DNA of 64,000 nt from Halopseudomonas aestusnigri (lineage in GTDB: Bacteria > Pseudomonadota > Gammaproteobacteria > Pseudomonadales > Pseudomonadaceae), in the NCBI RefSeq assembly GCF_002197985.1, contig NZ_NBYK01000009.1, positions 75,521 through 139,520 on the forward strand. The letters run 5' to 3'. The notes below the pieces were generated by a model. The model saw nothing but the letters and a program-made list of their open reading frames with translations. It was not told the origin of the DNA and ran no database searches. Within the stretch, counting starts at the first letter, position 1. Every line of letters starts with the position of its first letter. The position numbers were made by a program, and so were the translations under genes. Of the stretch, positions 26,229 through 38,902 are shown in pieces.

Positions 26229-27410
26229 TCAGTCGCGGGCGAGCGCCAGAGCAACGCCCTGACCGCCGCCGATGCACAGCGTCGCCAGGCCTTTCTTGGC
26301 GTCGCGGCGCAGCATTTCGTGCAGCAGGGTCACCAGTACACGGCAGCCGGAGGCGCCGATCGGGTGACCCAGAGCGATGGCACCGCCATTGACGTTGACC
26401 TTGCTTGTGTCCCACTGCAGTTCCTTGCCGACAGCCAGGGCTTGAGCCGCGAATGCCTCGTTGGCTTCGATCAGATCCAGATCGGCAACCTGCCAGCCGG
26501 CCTTGGCCAGGCAGCGCTGGGTGGCTGAAACCGGGCCAATGCCCATGATCGCCGGATCAACGCCGGCGTTGGCGTAGGAGGCGATGCGGGCCAGCACCGG
26601 CAGGCCCAGCTCGGCGGCCTTGCTGGCGCTCATCATCAGCACGGCAGCGGCGCCATCGTTCAGGCTGGAGGCGTTGCCGGCGGTAACGCTGCCGTCTTTC
26701 TTGAATGCAGGCTTGAGCGCAGCGAGGCTCTCGGCAGTGGTACCGGCGCGGGGTTGTTCATCCTGGGTGATCAGCAGTGCGTCGCCCTTGCGCTGGGGAA
26801 TGCTCACCGGAGTGATTTCCTGATCAAATACGCCAGTCTCGCGTGCGGTAACCGCTTTCTGCTGGGAGGCGGCGGCGAAGGCGTCCTGCTCCTCGCGGGT
26901 GATGCCGTACTTTTCGACCAGGTTTTCGGCGGTAATGCCCATGTGGTAGTTGTTGAACGCATCCCACAGGCCGTCCTGAATCATGGTGTCGATCATCTGG
27001 CCGTGACCCATCCGCTGACCGGTGCGGGAGGTCGGGATGATGTGCGGCGACAGGCTCATGGACTCCTGGCCACCTGCGATCATGATCTCGGCATCGCCGC
27101 AGCGGATGGCCTGAGCGGCCAGATGCAGTGCCTTGAGGCCGGAGCCACAGACCTTGTTCAGGGTCAGGGCGGGAACGCTGTGCGGCAGACCGGCGTGGAT
27201 AGCAGCCTGGCGAGCGGGATTCTGGCCGCAACCTGCGGTCAGAACCTGGCCGAAGATGACCTCGTCAACCGAAGCCGGATCGATTTCGGTTTCGTCGAGC
27301 AAGCGGCGGATAACGGTAGCACCCAGCTCATGGGCGGGTACCTTGGCAAACTGGCCCCCGAAACTGCCGATGGCGGTACGGGTGGCGGCAACAATCACGA
27401 CCTCTTGCAT
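26229..27410 (-). CDS. atoB: Acetyl-CoA C-acetyltransferase
   Basis: Biosynthetic or degradative thiolase II (two acetyl-CoA to acetoacetyl-CoA, reversible). The 393 residues are full length. The nucleophile is in [10 protein letters not shown] (C88), the motif GGQESMS is near 112-118, NEAFAAQ is intact, and the C-terminal His of [10 protein letters not shown] (about 349) and Cys of CIGGGQG (about 379) are present. This contrasts with the eroded thiolase-like gene downstream. It may support short-chain fatty acid or acetoacetate use, or PHB-type precursor supply, with acetyl-CoA synthetase next door. Confidence 0.96.
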   Translation of the reverse strand: MQEVVIVAATRTAIGSFGGQFAKVPAHELGATVIRRLLDETEIDPASVDEVIFGQVLTAGCGQNPARQAAIHAGLPHSVPALTLNKVCGSGLKALHLAAQAIRCGDAEIMIAGGQESMSLSPHIIPTSRTGQRMGHGQMIDTMIQDGLWDAFNNYHMGITAENLVEKYGITREEQDAFAAASQQKAVTARETGVFDQEITPVSIPQRKGDALLITQDEQPRAGTTAESLAALKPAFKKDGSVTAGNASSLNDGAAAVLMMSASKAAELGLPVLARIASYANAGVDPAIMGIGPVSATQRCLAKAGWQVADLDLIEANEAFAAQALAVGKELQWDTSKVNVNGGAIALGHPIGASGCRVLVTLLHEMLRRDAKKGLATLCIGGGQGVALALARD

Positions 27411-27490
27411 GAACGGGCTCCTCTATGCAGGCACTGTTTTTCGAGTGCACAAGCATAGAGGGGCGCCCTACTCCAGACAAGTTGTCTCGG

Positions 27491-27520
27491 CCCTGGTACA
27501 GCAGTAGTGCTGTGCCAGGG
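27491..27520 (-). terminator. Hairpin downstream of acetyl-CoA synthetase
   Basis: CCCTGGTACAGCA and TGCTGTGCCAGGG pair over 13 bp with one G:T-type wobble around GTAG, 13 bases after the acsA stop on the - strand. It lacks a clear T run on that strand. It separates acsA from the acetyltransferase. Confidence 0.55.
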
Positions 27521-27532
27521 CGTCGAATCGCG

Positions 27533-29473
<1,941 letters not shown>

Positions 29474-29669
29474 GGGTATTCCCCTCTTGTTATTGAATTC
29501 AGGCAGTCTCTTGTCAGCCGGCCCTGAAGAGGGTCATTCCGGTGCTGCAGCAGAGATTCCGGACCGACAAAGCCGTTGGGGCTGTGCGATCAGTCTAGGC
29601 CATTTAGCGTCGGCCATCAGAGGGGGGCAAGACAACCCTTCTTTGGTATGAGAGGCGGGCGTCAAATCG

Positions 29670-29686
29670 GCGGGCCATCGGCCCGC
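29670..29686 (-). repeat. GCGGGCC/GGCCCGC palindrome downstream of panC
   Basis: A 7-bp-arm inverted repeat with an ATC centre, 21 bases beyond the panC stop. The same arms recur between ilvH and ilvC at 61942-61959. It may be a second stem of the panBC transcript end. Confidence 0.45.
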
Positions 29687-29700
29687 AAAAGAGAGGGGAA

Positions 29701-29718
29701 AGCCGCTCAGGAGCGGCT
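29701..29718 (-). terminator. Terminator overlapping the panC stop codon
   Basis: AGCCGCTC and GAGCGGCT pair over 8 bp. The panC stop codon lies inside the stem, and the - strand continues TTTCCCCTCTCTTTT. It probably ends panBC transcription. Confidence 0.55.
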
Positions 29719-30558
29719 GAATTCGAGGTTGTCGATCAGGCGTGTGGTGCCGAGGTAGGCGGCGGCCAGCACCACCAGATCGCGGGTCTGATCGTTTACC
29801 TGTGACAGGTTGCTGGCATCTCGCAGGTCCAGATAGTCCGGGCGCATGCCGGCGGCACTCAGCTGCTGACTGGCCTCGTTGATGATCTGCGCATAGTCGG
29901 TACGACCCGAGGTTACCTGCGCTGCAATCTGCTGCAGGGTCCGCTGCAGCAGCGGCGCAACGGCGCGCTGCTCTGCGTTCAGGTAGCCATTGCGCGAGGA
30001 CAGCGCCAGGCCGTCTTCGGCACGGATGGTCGGATGCCCCATGATCTTCACCGGCAGACAGAGGTCCTGCGCCATCTTGCGAATGACCGCGAGCTGCTGG
30101 TAGTCCTTCTGGCCAAACACGGCGACATCGGGGCCGACGATGTTCAGCAGCTTGCTGACAACGGTCGCCACACCCTCGAAGTGGCCTGGGCGGCTGGCTC
30201 CGCACAATCCTTCCGAAACCACCGGCACGCTCACCCGGGTGTGACCGTCCATGCCCTCGGGGTACATCTCGCTCGCGCTGGGGGCGAATACCAGATGTGC
30301 TCCTACTTCCAGCAGTCTTTTCTGATCTTCGGCCAGGGTGCGCGGATAGCTGTCCAGGTCTTCACCGGGCCCGAACTGCATCGGGTTGACGAAAATGCTG
30401 ACGACCACGTAGTCGGTGCGCTGCAGCGCCTTCTCGACCAGAGCAATGTGGCCAGCGTGCAGGTTACCCATGGTGGGAACCATTCCGATTCGCTTGCCTT
30501 CCTGGCGGGCACGACTAACCGCAGCGCGCACTTGCGCAATGGTATGCAGGGTGTTCAT
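29707..30558 (-). CDS. panC: Pantoate-beta-alanine ligase
   Basis: Joins pantoate and beta-alanine using ATP, the last step of pantothenate synthesis. At 283 residues it is full length, with the HxGH-type motif [10 protein letters not shown] (about 28-37), the GQKDYQQ segment near 149-155 and ALSSRNGYL (about 184-192). It follows panB after four bases. panD, which usually comes next in P. aeruginosa, is not here; acsA occupies the place. Confidence 0.97.
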   Translation of the reverse strand: MNTLHTIAQVRAAVSRARQEGKRIGMVPTMGNLHAGHIALVEKALQRTDYVVVSIFVNPMQFGPGEDLDSYPRTLAEDQKRLLEVGAHLVFAPSASEMYPEGMDGHTRVSVPVVSEGLCGASRPGHFEGVATVVSKLLNIVGPDVAVFGQKDYQQLAVIRKMAQDLCLPVKIMGHPTIRAEDGLALSSRNGYLNAEQRAVAPLLQRTLQQIAAQVTSGRTDYAQIINEASQQLSAAGMRPDYLDLRDASNLSQVNDQTRDLVVLAAAYLGTTRLIDNLEFSRS

Positions 30559-30562
30559 GGGC

Positions 30563-31357
30563 TCAGAACTCGTGTTCGGCTGCTGGGAATTCGACCTTTT
30601 TGACCGCTTCGACGTAGGCGCGGATGGCCGACGGGATGTCGGGCTGGCCAGCCATGAAGTTTTTCACGAAGCGCGGCATGCGTCCGCTGAGCGACAGTCC
30701 GAGCATGTCGTGGACCACCAGTACCTGGCCATCGGTGCCACTGCCGGCACCGATGCCAATAACCGGAACACTGACCGCAGCAGTAATCGCGTTGGCCAGC
30801 GCCGGCGGCACGCACTCAAGCAGCAGCATGGCTGCACCGGCCGCTTCCAGTGCCTTGGCGTCTTCGACCATGGCGCGGGCCTGCGCTTCGTCGCGACCCT
30901 GCACCTTGAAGCCGCCCAGCACGTTGACTGTCTGTGGTGTCAGGCCCATGTGTGCGCAGACCGGAATACCGTTGCGGCTCAGTACTGTAATGCTGTCTGC
31001 CAGCCAGCGACCTCCCTCCAGCTTGACCATGTGTGCGCCTGCGCGCATGAGCGCTGCGCTGTTGGCCAGGGCCTGGTCGAGGGTGGCGTACGCCATGAAG
31101 GGCAGGTCGGCCATGATCAGCGCGCCCTTGTTGCCGCGCTTGACGGCTGCGGTGTGGTACGCCATGTCGGCGACGCTGACCGGCAGGGTACTGTCGTGTC
31201 CCTGCAGGACCATGCCCAGCGAGTCGCCGATCAGGATAACTTCGACGCCGGCTTCACTTTCGACATGGGCGAAGGTCGCGTCGTAGGCTGTCAGACAAAC
31301 GATCTTTTCGCCGCTTTGCTTGAGTTTGTTCAGCGTGGTCAGAGTAACGTCAGGCAT
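30563..31357 (-). CDS. panB: 3-methyl-2-oxobutanoate hydroxymethyltransferase
   Basis: Makes ketopantoate from alpha-ketoisovalerate and methylene-tetrahydrofolate. The 264-residue TIM barrel keeps the Mg-binding DSLGMV loop (about 45-50), KLEGG (about 112-116) and the catalytic glutamate region LLLECVP (about 178-184). It heads the panBC operon and precedes panC by four bases. Its substrate is the valine precursor made by the ilvIH-ilvC route also present in this window. Confidence 0.97.
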   Translation of the reverse strand: MPDVTLTTLNKLKQSGEKIVCLTAYDATFAHVESEAGVEVILIGDSLGMVLQGHDSTLPVSVADMAYHTAAVKRGNKGALIMADLPFMAYATLDQALANSAALMRAGAHMVKLEGGRWLADSITVLSRNGIPVCAHMGLTPQTVNVLGGFKVQGRDEAQARAMVEDAKALEAAGAAMLLLECVPPALANAITAAVSVPVIGIGAGSGTDGQVLVVHDMLGLSLSGRMPRFVKNFMAGQPDIPSAIRAYVEAVKKVEFPAAEHEF

Positions 31358-31501
31358 GACTGATTCCAGTGTGTGGCTGTTACTTGGCGCTTCGGCACCG
31401 TTGAGGTTGGCTCTCGCGCCGGGTGTCCTGGCGAGAGTATAGCCTTGGCCGGGCAGGATTTCGGTAACACTTGGCTGGTCACCGGAATCGCATCCTACGT
31501 G

Positions 31502-32032
31502 TCAGCCCGGGGGTGTCAAGTCCGTTTGCGCACCAGGCTGTTGTATAAAAAACGGCAATGCCTGCAGATCACCGCGGGGGCAGTTCTGCAGCAGCGTTTC
31601 CAGCGCTGTGCCGTCAGGCATTCTCAGCGCGGGCGCTATCTCGGCCAGGGGGTAGAGGACGAAGGCGCGGGCATGCATGTGATAGTGCGGAATCTGCAGG
31701 CGCTCGGTGCGGATGAGCTGGTCACCGAACAGCAGTATATCCAGGTCCAGGGTACGCGGCCCCCAGCGCTCGGCCTTGCGTACCCGGCCGTGCTCCAGCT
31801 CGATGCGTTGCAGGTTATCGAGTAGTGCCTCTGGCTCAAGCTCGGTATCCAGCGCCAGCACCGCGTTGATGTAGCTTGGCTGGTCCTGTGGCCCCATGGG
31901 CGCGCTGCGGTACAGCGATGAGCAGGCTACAAGCTGGCTGCGGGGCAGCTCGCGCAGCGCGTCGCAGGCGGTCTGGACCTGCTGAACCGGGTCGCCCTGG
32001 TTGCTGCCCAGGGCAATATAGCTGCGCGGCAT
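31502..32032 (-). CDS. folK: 2-amino-4-hydroxy-6-hydroxymethyldihydropteridine pyrophosphokinase
   Basis: Transfers pyrophosphate from ATP to the pterin in folate synthesis. The 176-residue protein starts RSYIALGSNQGDP, and contains SSLYRSAPMGPQDQP (about 39-53) and the family signature WGPRTLDLDILLFG (about 89-102) with the two Mg-binding aspartates. Its start overlaps the pcnB stop by one base. The panB, panC, folK and pcnB grouping is typical of Pseudomonas. Confidence 0.97.
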   Translation of the reverse strand: MPRSYIALGSNQGDPVQQVQTACDALRELPRSQLVACSSLYRSAPMGPQDQPSYINAVLALDTELEPEALLDNLQRIELEHGRVRKAERWGPRTLDLDILLFGDQLIRTERLQIPHYHMHARAFVLYPLAEIAPALRMPDGTALETLLQNCPRGDLQALPFFIQQPGAQTDLTPPG

Positions 32033-33402
32033 CAGTTGCTCTGCGGCTTGCGCGGCTTGTTTCTGCGCGGACGCGAGCGAGCGCGTTTACCGCTGCTTTT
32101 GCTGCCGTCACCCAGCTCGCGAATCATCTGCCGGCGCTGTTCGGGGTTGGCGTCCTGGTATTGCGTCCACCATTGACCAAGGCCGTCGGTTTCCTCGCCG
32201 GCAGCTTCGCGCAGCAGCAGGAAGTCGTAGGCCGCCCGGAAGCGCGGATGCTCCAGCATCTGGTCTGCCCGGCGTCCGCTGCGGCGCTCCAGTCGTGGCT
32301 GCATGTCCCAGATTTCCCGCATGGGAATGCTGAAGCGCTTCGGAATCGCGGTATGGCGGCATTGCTCGGCGAGCAGCTCGTGGGCTGCCTGCTGGTAGGC
32401 GGGTATCGCCGGGATACCCTGCTCCTCCAGATACTTCACCCGCCCGGGCAGGGCAGGCCAGAGCAGGGCTGCAAACAGGAACGCCGGGGTAACCGGTTTG
32501 TCCTGGGCGATGCGCTCGTCGGTGTTGCGCAGGGCCTGGCGAACCAGCTGCAGGGTGTAGTCAGGGCGTTCAAGGATAGCGTCGTCGGTATCCGGAAACA
32601 GCGGCGCTACCAGATCGTATTGATACAACAGGTCAAAGGTTGCCAGGCCCTGGCCGCTCATCAGCAGCTTTAGACTTTCATCGAACAGGCGCGCTGCGGG
32701 AATGTCGTGCAGCAGTGGTGCCATCGACTCGATGGGCGCTGCGGTATGTTGCTCGATGTCGAAGTTCAGCTTGGCCGCAAAGCGCACGGCGCGCAGCATG
32801 CGCACCGGGTCTTCCTGGTAGCGCTGTTCCGGTTGACCGATAAGACGGATCAGGCGGTTGCGAATATCATGCACGCCGTTGGCAAAGTCGTGGATCTGGC
32901 CACTGGTTACGTCGAAGTAGAGCGCGTTGATCGTGAAGTCGCGGCGTTGGGCGTCCTGTTCAAAGGTACCGTACACGTTGTCGCGCAACAGTCGGCCCGA
33001 TTCGCTCTGGCGGGACTGCTCCTCCGAGGCCTCTGCTTCGTGATTGGCGCGGAAGGTCGCGACTTCAATGATCTCCCGCCCGAAATGCACGTGGACCAGC
33101 TTGAAGCGGCGGCCAATCAGACGCGCGTTGCGGAACGTTGCGCGGACCTGTTCGGGGGTGGCGCTGGTGGCGACGTCAAAGTCCTTCGGGGTGATATCGA
33201 GCAGCAGGTCACGCACACAGCCACCCACCAGAAAGGCCTGATAGCCTGCCTGCTGCAGCCGTTCAACCACGCTGACCGCGTGCCTGCTCAAGCGCTCACG
33301 GCGTAGCGAATGCTGGCTGGCGGGGATAATGCTCGGCGTAGTTCGGCGGCGCTGAGGGTGGCCGAAGGGAGAGGGTATTTTCTGCAACAGCTTTCGAATC
33401 AT
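32032..33402 (-). CDS. pcnB: Poly(A) polymerase I
   Basis: Adds 3' poly(A) tails that promote RNA decay. The 456-residue product has the nucleotidyltransferase head with FLVGGCVRDLL and the catalytic DFD pair (about 61-81), the RRDFTINALYF motif near 150-160 and a basic C-terminal tail (KRARSRPRRNK) for RNA binding. The ATG at 33402 begins MIRKLLQKI; longer upstream frames are Cys/Pro-rich and not family-like. It lies just downstream of crcZ on the same strand. Confidence 0.95.
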   Translation of the reverse strand: MIRKLLQKIPSPFGHPQRRRTTPSIIPASQHSLRRERLSRHAVSVVERLQQAGYQAFLVGGCVRDLLLDITPKDFDVATSATPEQVRATFRNARLIGRRFKLVHVHFGREIIEVATFRANHEAEASEEQSRQSESGRLLRDNVYGTFEQDAQRRDFTINALYFDVTSGQIHDFANGVHDIRNRLIRLIGQPEQRYQEDPVRMLRAVRFAAKLNFDIEQHTAAPIESMAPLLHDIPAARLFDESLKLLMSGQGLATFDLLYQYDLVAPLFPDTDDAILERPDYTLQLVRQALRNTDERIAQDKPVTPAFLFAALLWPALPGRVKYLEEQGIPAIPAYQQAAHELLAEQCRHTAIPKRFSIPMREIWDMQPRLERRSGRRADQMLEHPRFRAAYDFLLLREAAGEETDGLGQWWTQYQDANPEQRRQMIRELGDGSKSSGKRARSRPRRNKPRKPQSN

Positions 33403-33610
33403 AGGGGCTGGTTGTTCCGGCTGCCGATCAGCGTGAGCGGTTGCTCTGCCTGTTGACCTGCACGGTAGCGCTGGTGAATGGGGCGCGCAACAGGCGGTTG
33501 GGCCGGACGCGCATGCAGCCTGTTGGCCGCGATTGACGTGCATTCTAGCCTGAATTGTCGGGAAAGGTAAGAAATCAGGGGGATGGGCAATGGAGAATCA
33601 GGAGGGGGGG

Positions 33611-33966
33611 AAAGCTCAAGGGGAGTGGTTAACTCCCCCTAATGGTTTTTTATTATTGTTTTTATCAGAGCTGTTCTTCTTGTTTGTTTGAAGCGGTAGT
33701 CACCGCTTTGCGACTGACCCATCTCGGGTTGTCCAAAACAAACGGATTGCTTTGGAAGCTTAGGTTCGAAGTGGCCTGCTGCTGGCTTTGGACGGTGGGT
33801 TGCTTGAGCAACTTTTGTTCTTCTCTGTCCAACCGAACATCCTGTTCGCAAATCGACTGCTATTCTCCAAAAAAATCAGTTTGCTGCGTCTCTCACGTCT
33901 TGTTTTTATTGTGTGTGGAGTCGAATGTTATTTTTGTTATGTGTTTTGGTTTTTATTGTTGTTGTG
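33611..33966 (-). ncRNA. crcZ: CrcZ, the Hfq/Crc-titrating sRNA of carbon catabolite repression
   Basis: The region between cbrB and pcnB has no credible gene and is AT-rich against its surroundings. On the - strand the transcript would begin GCACAACAACAATAA, like known CrcZ. It contains at least five A-rich CA-type motifs that bind Hfq/Crc (near 33953-33965, 33925-33938, 33901-33910, 33811-33825 and 33646-33690). It ends at the GGGGAGT/ACTCCCC hairpin. An internal AAGCGGT/ACCGCTT stem lies near 33691-33708. CrcZ sequesters Hfq (with Crc) and so relieves repression when preferred carbon is scarce. Position, orientation, promoter and motifs all agree; the exact ends are estimates. Confidence 0.9.
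33620..33638 (-). terminator. crcZ 3' hairpin
   Basis: GGGGAGT and ACTCCCC pair over 7 bp around a five-base loop at the end of the crcZ region. The following - strand sequence is only moderately T-rich (TTGAGCTTT). Confidence 0.7.
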
Positions 33967-33975
33967 CCAGATATA

Positions 33976-33992
33976 AAGCATTCCGCGTGCCA
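33976..33992 (-). promoter_or_regulatory. Sigma54 promoter of crcZ
   Basis: On the - strand TGGCAC-GCGGA-ATGCT has the invariant -24 GG and -12 GC separated by exactly ten bases (one mismatch in the -12 element). The predicted start is at 33966-33967, giving the expected 5' end. CbrB is a sigma54 activator and crcZ is its best-known target. Confidence 0.85.
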
Positions 33993-34011
33993 ACTTTTTA
34001 AAGTTGTTTGA

Positions 34012-34024
34012 AATCAATGACTTG
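34012..34024. promoter_or_regulatory. IHF consensus between the CbrB sites and the crcZ promoter
   Basis: AATCAA-TGAC-TTG is a perfect match to the IHF consensus WATCAANNNNTTR. It sits between the sigma54 promoter and the activator sites, the usual place for DNA bending in sigma54 systems. The short consensus occurs by chance, so its position is the main support. Confidence 0.6.
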
Positions 34025-34050
34025 CGATTTTTCTGTCTTTTCCTACTCTG

Positions 34051-34148
34051 TGTTACCCCTAGGTGTTACCTCCAATTGGACTAAAGTGTTACCTCTGTGT
34101 GGGGGTGCGGTAACAGTTTTGCGGGAACTTTCCCGGTAACAGGTAACA
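34051..34148. promoter_or_regulatory. Array of six TGTTACC/GGTAACA heptamers (putative CbrB sites)
   Basis: TGTTACC occurs at 34051, 34064 and 34087. Its reverse complement GGTAACA occurs at 34109, 34135 and 34142. The middle pair forms a dyad with 15 bases between arms. The array lies about 85-180 bases upstream of the crcZ start and just after cbrB, as expected for an enhancer. CbrB is known to bind GTTAC/GTAAC dyads at crcZ. Confidence 0.8.
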
Positions 34149-34238
34149 CATTGGCGGGCTAAGGACGGTACTGAGCAGGGATGGATAGAGCCAGAGGGGA
34201 AGGCTGCACGTTGCCGGCAGCCTTGCAGGGAGGGCAAA

Positions 34239-35666
<1,428 letters not shown>

Positions 35667-35700
35667 AGTTACCTCACAGGTGACGGCGCCTGTTGCAGCA

Positions 35701-38652
35701 TCAGGCAGGGACGCCGTTACCGCTCATGCTATAGCGCGGCAGGGTAATGGTGAAGCGAGTGCCGCGCCGGGTTGTCTGGTCGACCGGGCTGTCGATGGTT
35801 ATCTGACCATAATGCTCTTCGACAATGGAGTAGACCAGTGCCAATCCGAGCCCGGTACCTGTCCCTGGGTCCTTGGTGGTGAAGAACGGCTCGAACAGCC
35901 GATCCATGATGTCCTTGTCGATGCCGCTGCCCTGATCCTCTACTTGCAGCAGTACCTGGTGTTCGTTTTCCTGGGTGGCGATGGTGATGCTGTCGCCATC
36001 AGTGCTGGCGTCCCGTGCGTTACCCAGCAGGTTGATAAGGACCTGAACCAGGCGCTGGGCGTCACCGGCTACCATGTGTTCGGGTCGGCACAGGTTAACA
36101 TACTTGACCTCCGGCCCCCTGCGGTTGAGCGACAGCAGGTGAATCGCCTCGTTGGTGCAGGCCGCCAGATCGACCGGCTCGTTGGGGTTCTGGTGGCGGC
36201 TGCCAACGTGGGCGAAGTTGACCAGTGACTGCACGATCCGGGAGACCCGGCGAGTCTGGTCGAGGATCTGTTCGGCGGCTTCGCGTGATTCCGATTGTTC
36301 CGATTCGTCGCGCAGGTTTTGCGCCAGACAGGCGATGCCGGTGATCGGGTTACCGATTTCGTGGGCAACGCCAGCAGCCAGACGACCGATTGAGGCCAGA
36401 CGCTCGGAATGCATCAGCTCCTCTTCCAGCATCTGGGTTTCGGTCTGGTCCTCGACCAGCAGTACCAGGCCGCTACCGCCAACATAGCCGGGCTCGTCGA
36501 TCGCAGCCTTGTGCAGGCTGAGCCACTGGGTATGGCCATTGACTGCCAGTTTCTGCTTGTACAGGTGCGAGGCCTGGTCTTCGACGAATCGCTCGAATAG
36601 GTCTCGCCAGGGGCCGGGCAGGCTGCTCAGGCGCGAGCCGATGACGCTGTCGGCGTCGATGCCGGTCAGCGCCTGCATGGCGTGGTTCCACATCAGGATT
36701 TCATTGTCCTGGGCCAGCGAGCAGACGCCCATCGGCAGGTGCTGCAGCGTCTGGCGGTGATAGCGTCGCAGGGCGTCGAGTTCGGCGGCCAGTCCGGTCA
36801 GGCGGCTGTGGTAGTCCTCCAGCCGGTTTTCGATGAAATGGATGTCCTCGGTCATATAGCCGTCGCGGCCCATCTTGAACGGCAGGAAGGTCTCGATGAT
36901 GTCCTGGGCCACCGAGGGACCCATCAGGCCCGACAGGTTGGCTTCCAGCCGGTCGCGCAGGCGGCGCAGGGCATAGGGGCGGCGCTCGTCAAATGGCAGC
37001 TTTAGGTCTCGCAACGCCTGCTCGACCTCGTGCTGGGCGGTCTTGTTGCCGAGCGGCTTGGCCAGTTGCTGGGCAAACTCCTGCGGCGAGGACGCCATCA
37101 GCTGCATCCGTTGGGGGCGACTGACGTTGTCGACCGAGCAGGCCTCGGCAGCACTCTGCTCCTCAACCGAGCGTTGGGTAAATAGCGAGACGAGCGCCAG
37201 CACCACGACGTTGACAGCCAGCGAGGAGATCGCGGCCAGGTGCCAGGTGTCGGCATTGAATGACAGGGTCAGCCCGAACAGGGTGATGCCGTGCAGCTCG
37301 GTAACCAGTGGCAGCAGCAGGGTGACGGCCCACACCAGCATGCCGGCAATGACGCCGCCGATGAAGCCGCGGCGGTTGGCTTGTGGCCAGTACAGCACTG
37401 ACAGGGTCCCCGGCAGAAACTGTACGGTGGCGACAAACGAGGCAATACCGAGGTTGGCCAGGTCCTGTTCGGCGCCGAGCAGGCGGTAGAAGCCGTAGCC
37501 GGCCATGATGATGGCGGCAATCAGCGTGCGGCGGGTCCACAGCAGCCAGCGGTAGATGTTGTTGTCGGCGCTGGGCTGGTAGAGCGGCAGCACCAGATGA
37601 TTGAGCACCATGCCCGACAGTGCCAGGGTGATGACGATGATCAGGCCGCTGGCCGCCGACAGACCGCCGACAAAGGCCAGCAGCGAGAGCCACTCGGATC
37701 CACCGGCCACGCCCAGGCCCAGTGAGTAGTATTCCGGATTGGTGCGTACACCCAGATGCAGGCCTGCCCAGAGGATCGGCGGGACTGCCAGGCTCATCAG
37801 CAGCAGGAACAGCGGCAGACCCCAGCTGGCTGTGCTGAGGGCGCGCGGATTGAGGTTTTCGGTAAAGGCCATGTGATACATGTGCGGCATGACGAATGCA
37901 GCCGAGAAGAACACCAGCAGCAGGGTACGCCAGGGACCTTCCTGCAGCGGTGTATGCAGCGTGCTGAGGGCCTCCTGATTGGTATCCAGCCAGAGCTGCA
38001 GTCCCTGCGGACCGTCGAATACAACATAGAGCGCATACAAACCGATGGCGCCGATAGCGACCAGTTTGACCAGTGACTCGAAGGCAATCGCCATGACCAG
38101 CCCTTCGTGTTTCTCGCGTGCCGAGATATGGCGGGCTCCGAACAGGATGGCGAACAGGATGATCAGCACGCAGAACCCGAGTGCAACCGACCCCTGGCCA
38201 GATTCCTGAGTCAGGATCTGCACCGAGTCGGCCACCGCCTGTATTTGCAGTGCCAGCAACGGCAGTACGCCGACCAGCATGAATATGGTGGTCAGGGTCC
38301 CAGCCCAGGTGCTGCGAAAGCGGAAGGCAAACAGGTCGGCCAGTGAAGACAGCTGGTAGGTGCGGGTAATCCTCAGGATCGGGTTGAGCAGCACCGGTGC
38401 CAGCAGAAAGGCGCCGCAGACACCGAGGTAGTAGGTTAGAAAGCCGTAACCGTACTGATAGGCCAGTCCTACTGTTCCGTAGAACGCCCAGGCGCTGGCG
38501 TAGACTCCCAGTGACAGGGTGTAGACCGCGGGATGGCGCAGCACGGCGCGCGGCACGCGACCATTTTCGGTGGCCCAGGCCACGCCAAACAGGAGGATCA
38601 GGTAGACAATGCTGATCAACAGCAACTGGCTGAGATCAAAGCTCATCGGCAT
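35701..38652 (-). CDS. cbrA: Sensor histidine kinase CbrA with SLC5-like transporter domain
   Basis: Phosphorylates CbrB. The 983-residue protein has an N-terminal SLC5-type membrane module of about 13 helices (residues ~8-500) followed by a STAC linker, a PAS domain (~620-745) and a HisKA/HATPase core. The phospho-acceptor lies in AAGVAHEIGNP (about H763) and the ATP lid carries TGTGLGLALV near 945. Two starts are open (38652 and 38646), both inside the end of cbrX, so translation is coupled. The SLC5 part transports histidine in P. putida, but the sensed signal is unresolved. Confidence 0.96.
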   Translation of the reverse strand: MPMSFDLSQLLLISIVYLILLFGVAWATENGRVPRAVLRHPAVYTLSLGVYASAWAFYGTVGLAYQYGYGFLTYYLGVCGAFLLAPVLLNPILRITRTYQLSSLADLFAFRFRSTWAGTLTTIFMLVGVLPLLALQIQAVADSVQILTQESGQGSVALGFCVLIILFAILFGARHISAREKHEGLVMAIAFESLVKLVAIGAIGLYALYVVFDGPQGLQLWLDTNQEALSTLHTPLQEGPWRTLLLVFFSAAFVMPHMYHMAFTENLNPRALSTASWGLPLFLLLMSLAVPPILWAGLHLGVRTNPEYYSLGLGVAGGSEWLSLLAFVGGLSAASGLIIVITLALSGMVLNHLVLPLYQPSADNNIYRWLLWTRRTLIAAIIMAGYGFYRLLGAEQDLANLGIASFVATVQFLPGTLSVLYWPQANRRGFIGGVIAGMLVWAVTLLLPLVTELHGITLFGLTLSFNADTWHLAAISSLAVNVVVLALVSLFTQRSVEEQSAAEACSVDNVSRPQRMQLMASSPQEFAQQLAKPLGNKTAQHEVEQALRDLKLPFDERRPYALRRLRDRLEANLSGLMGPSVAQDIIETFLPFKMGRDGYMTEDIHFIENRLEDYHSRLTGLAAELDALRRYHRQTLQHLPMGVCSLAQDNEILMWNHAMQALTGIDADSVIGSRLSSLPGPWRDLFERFVEDQASHLYKQKLAVNGHTQWLSLHKAAIDEPGYVGGSGLVLLVEDQTETQMLEEELMHSERLASIGRLAAGVAHEIGNPITGIACLAQNLRDESEQSESREAAEQILDQTRRVSRIVQSLVNFAHVGSRHQNPNEPVDLAACTNEAIHLLSLNRRGPEVKYVNLCRPEHMVAGDAQRLVQVLINLLGNARDASTDGDSITIATQENEHQVLLQVEDQGSGIDKDIMDRLFEPFFTTKDPGTGTGLGLALVYSIVEEHYGQITIDSPVDQTTRRGTRFTITLPRYSMSGNGVPA

Positions 38653-38812
38653 CTCGGGGACTCTGTAGCAGCATGCCGGCGACGATCAGGATCAGCCACA
38701 GCACATAGGGTCGGTACCAGGCACCCTGCGGTTCTATCCACCAGTCCATGATGGCCGGCGAGAACAGGTAGATGCCGATGACCAGCAGCAGTACCAGTCG
38801 GTAGATATACAT
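38636..38812 (-). CDS. cbrX: Small membrane protein CbrX upstream of cbrA
   Basis: A 58-residue protein with two hydrophobic helices (about 4-22 and 36-53). It overlaps the cbrA start by 11-17 bases. A gene of this type and position is known in Pseudomonas as cbrX, which couples translation to cbrA. The start at 38812 gives MYIYRLVLLLV; a longer upstream frame is non-family. A weak ACGGAT ribosome site precedes it. Confidence 0.8.
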   Translation of the reverse strand: MYIYRLVLLLVIGIYLFSPAIMDWWIEPQGAWYRPYVLWLILIVAGMLLQSPRDADEL

Positions 38813-38902
38813 GGGTATCCGTCGGTTGGGGCAACTCCCCGAAGGAGGGGCGTCGCGGTTCAGTCGGTGATGGTAATCAGCGCGCCACGGCTTGCCAAGC
38901 AA

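Noticed and set aside
33639..34001. Open frames on both strands in the cbrB-pcnB gap
   Set aside because: Cys/Leu/Phe-rich translations of the A/T-rich crcZ region, without ribosome sites. The sRNA explains the interval.
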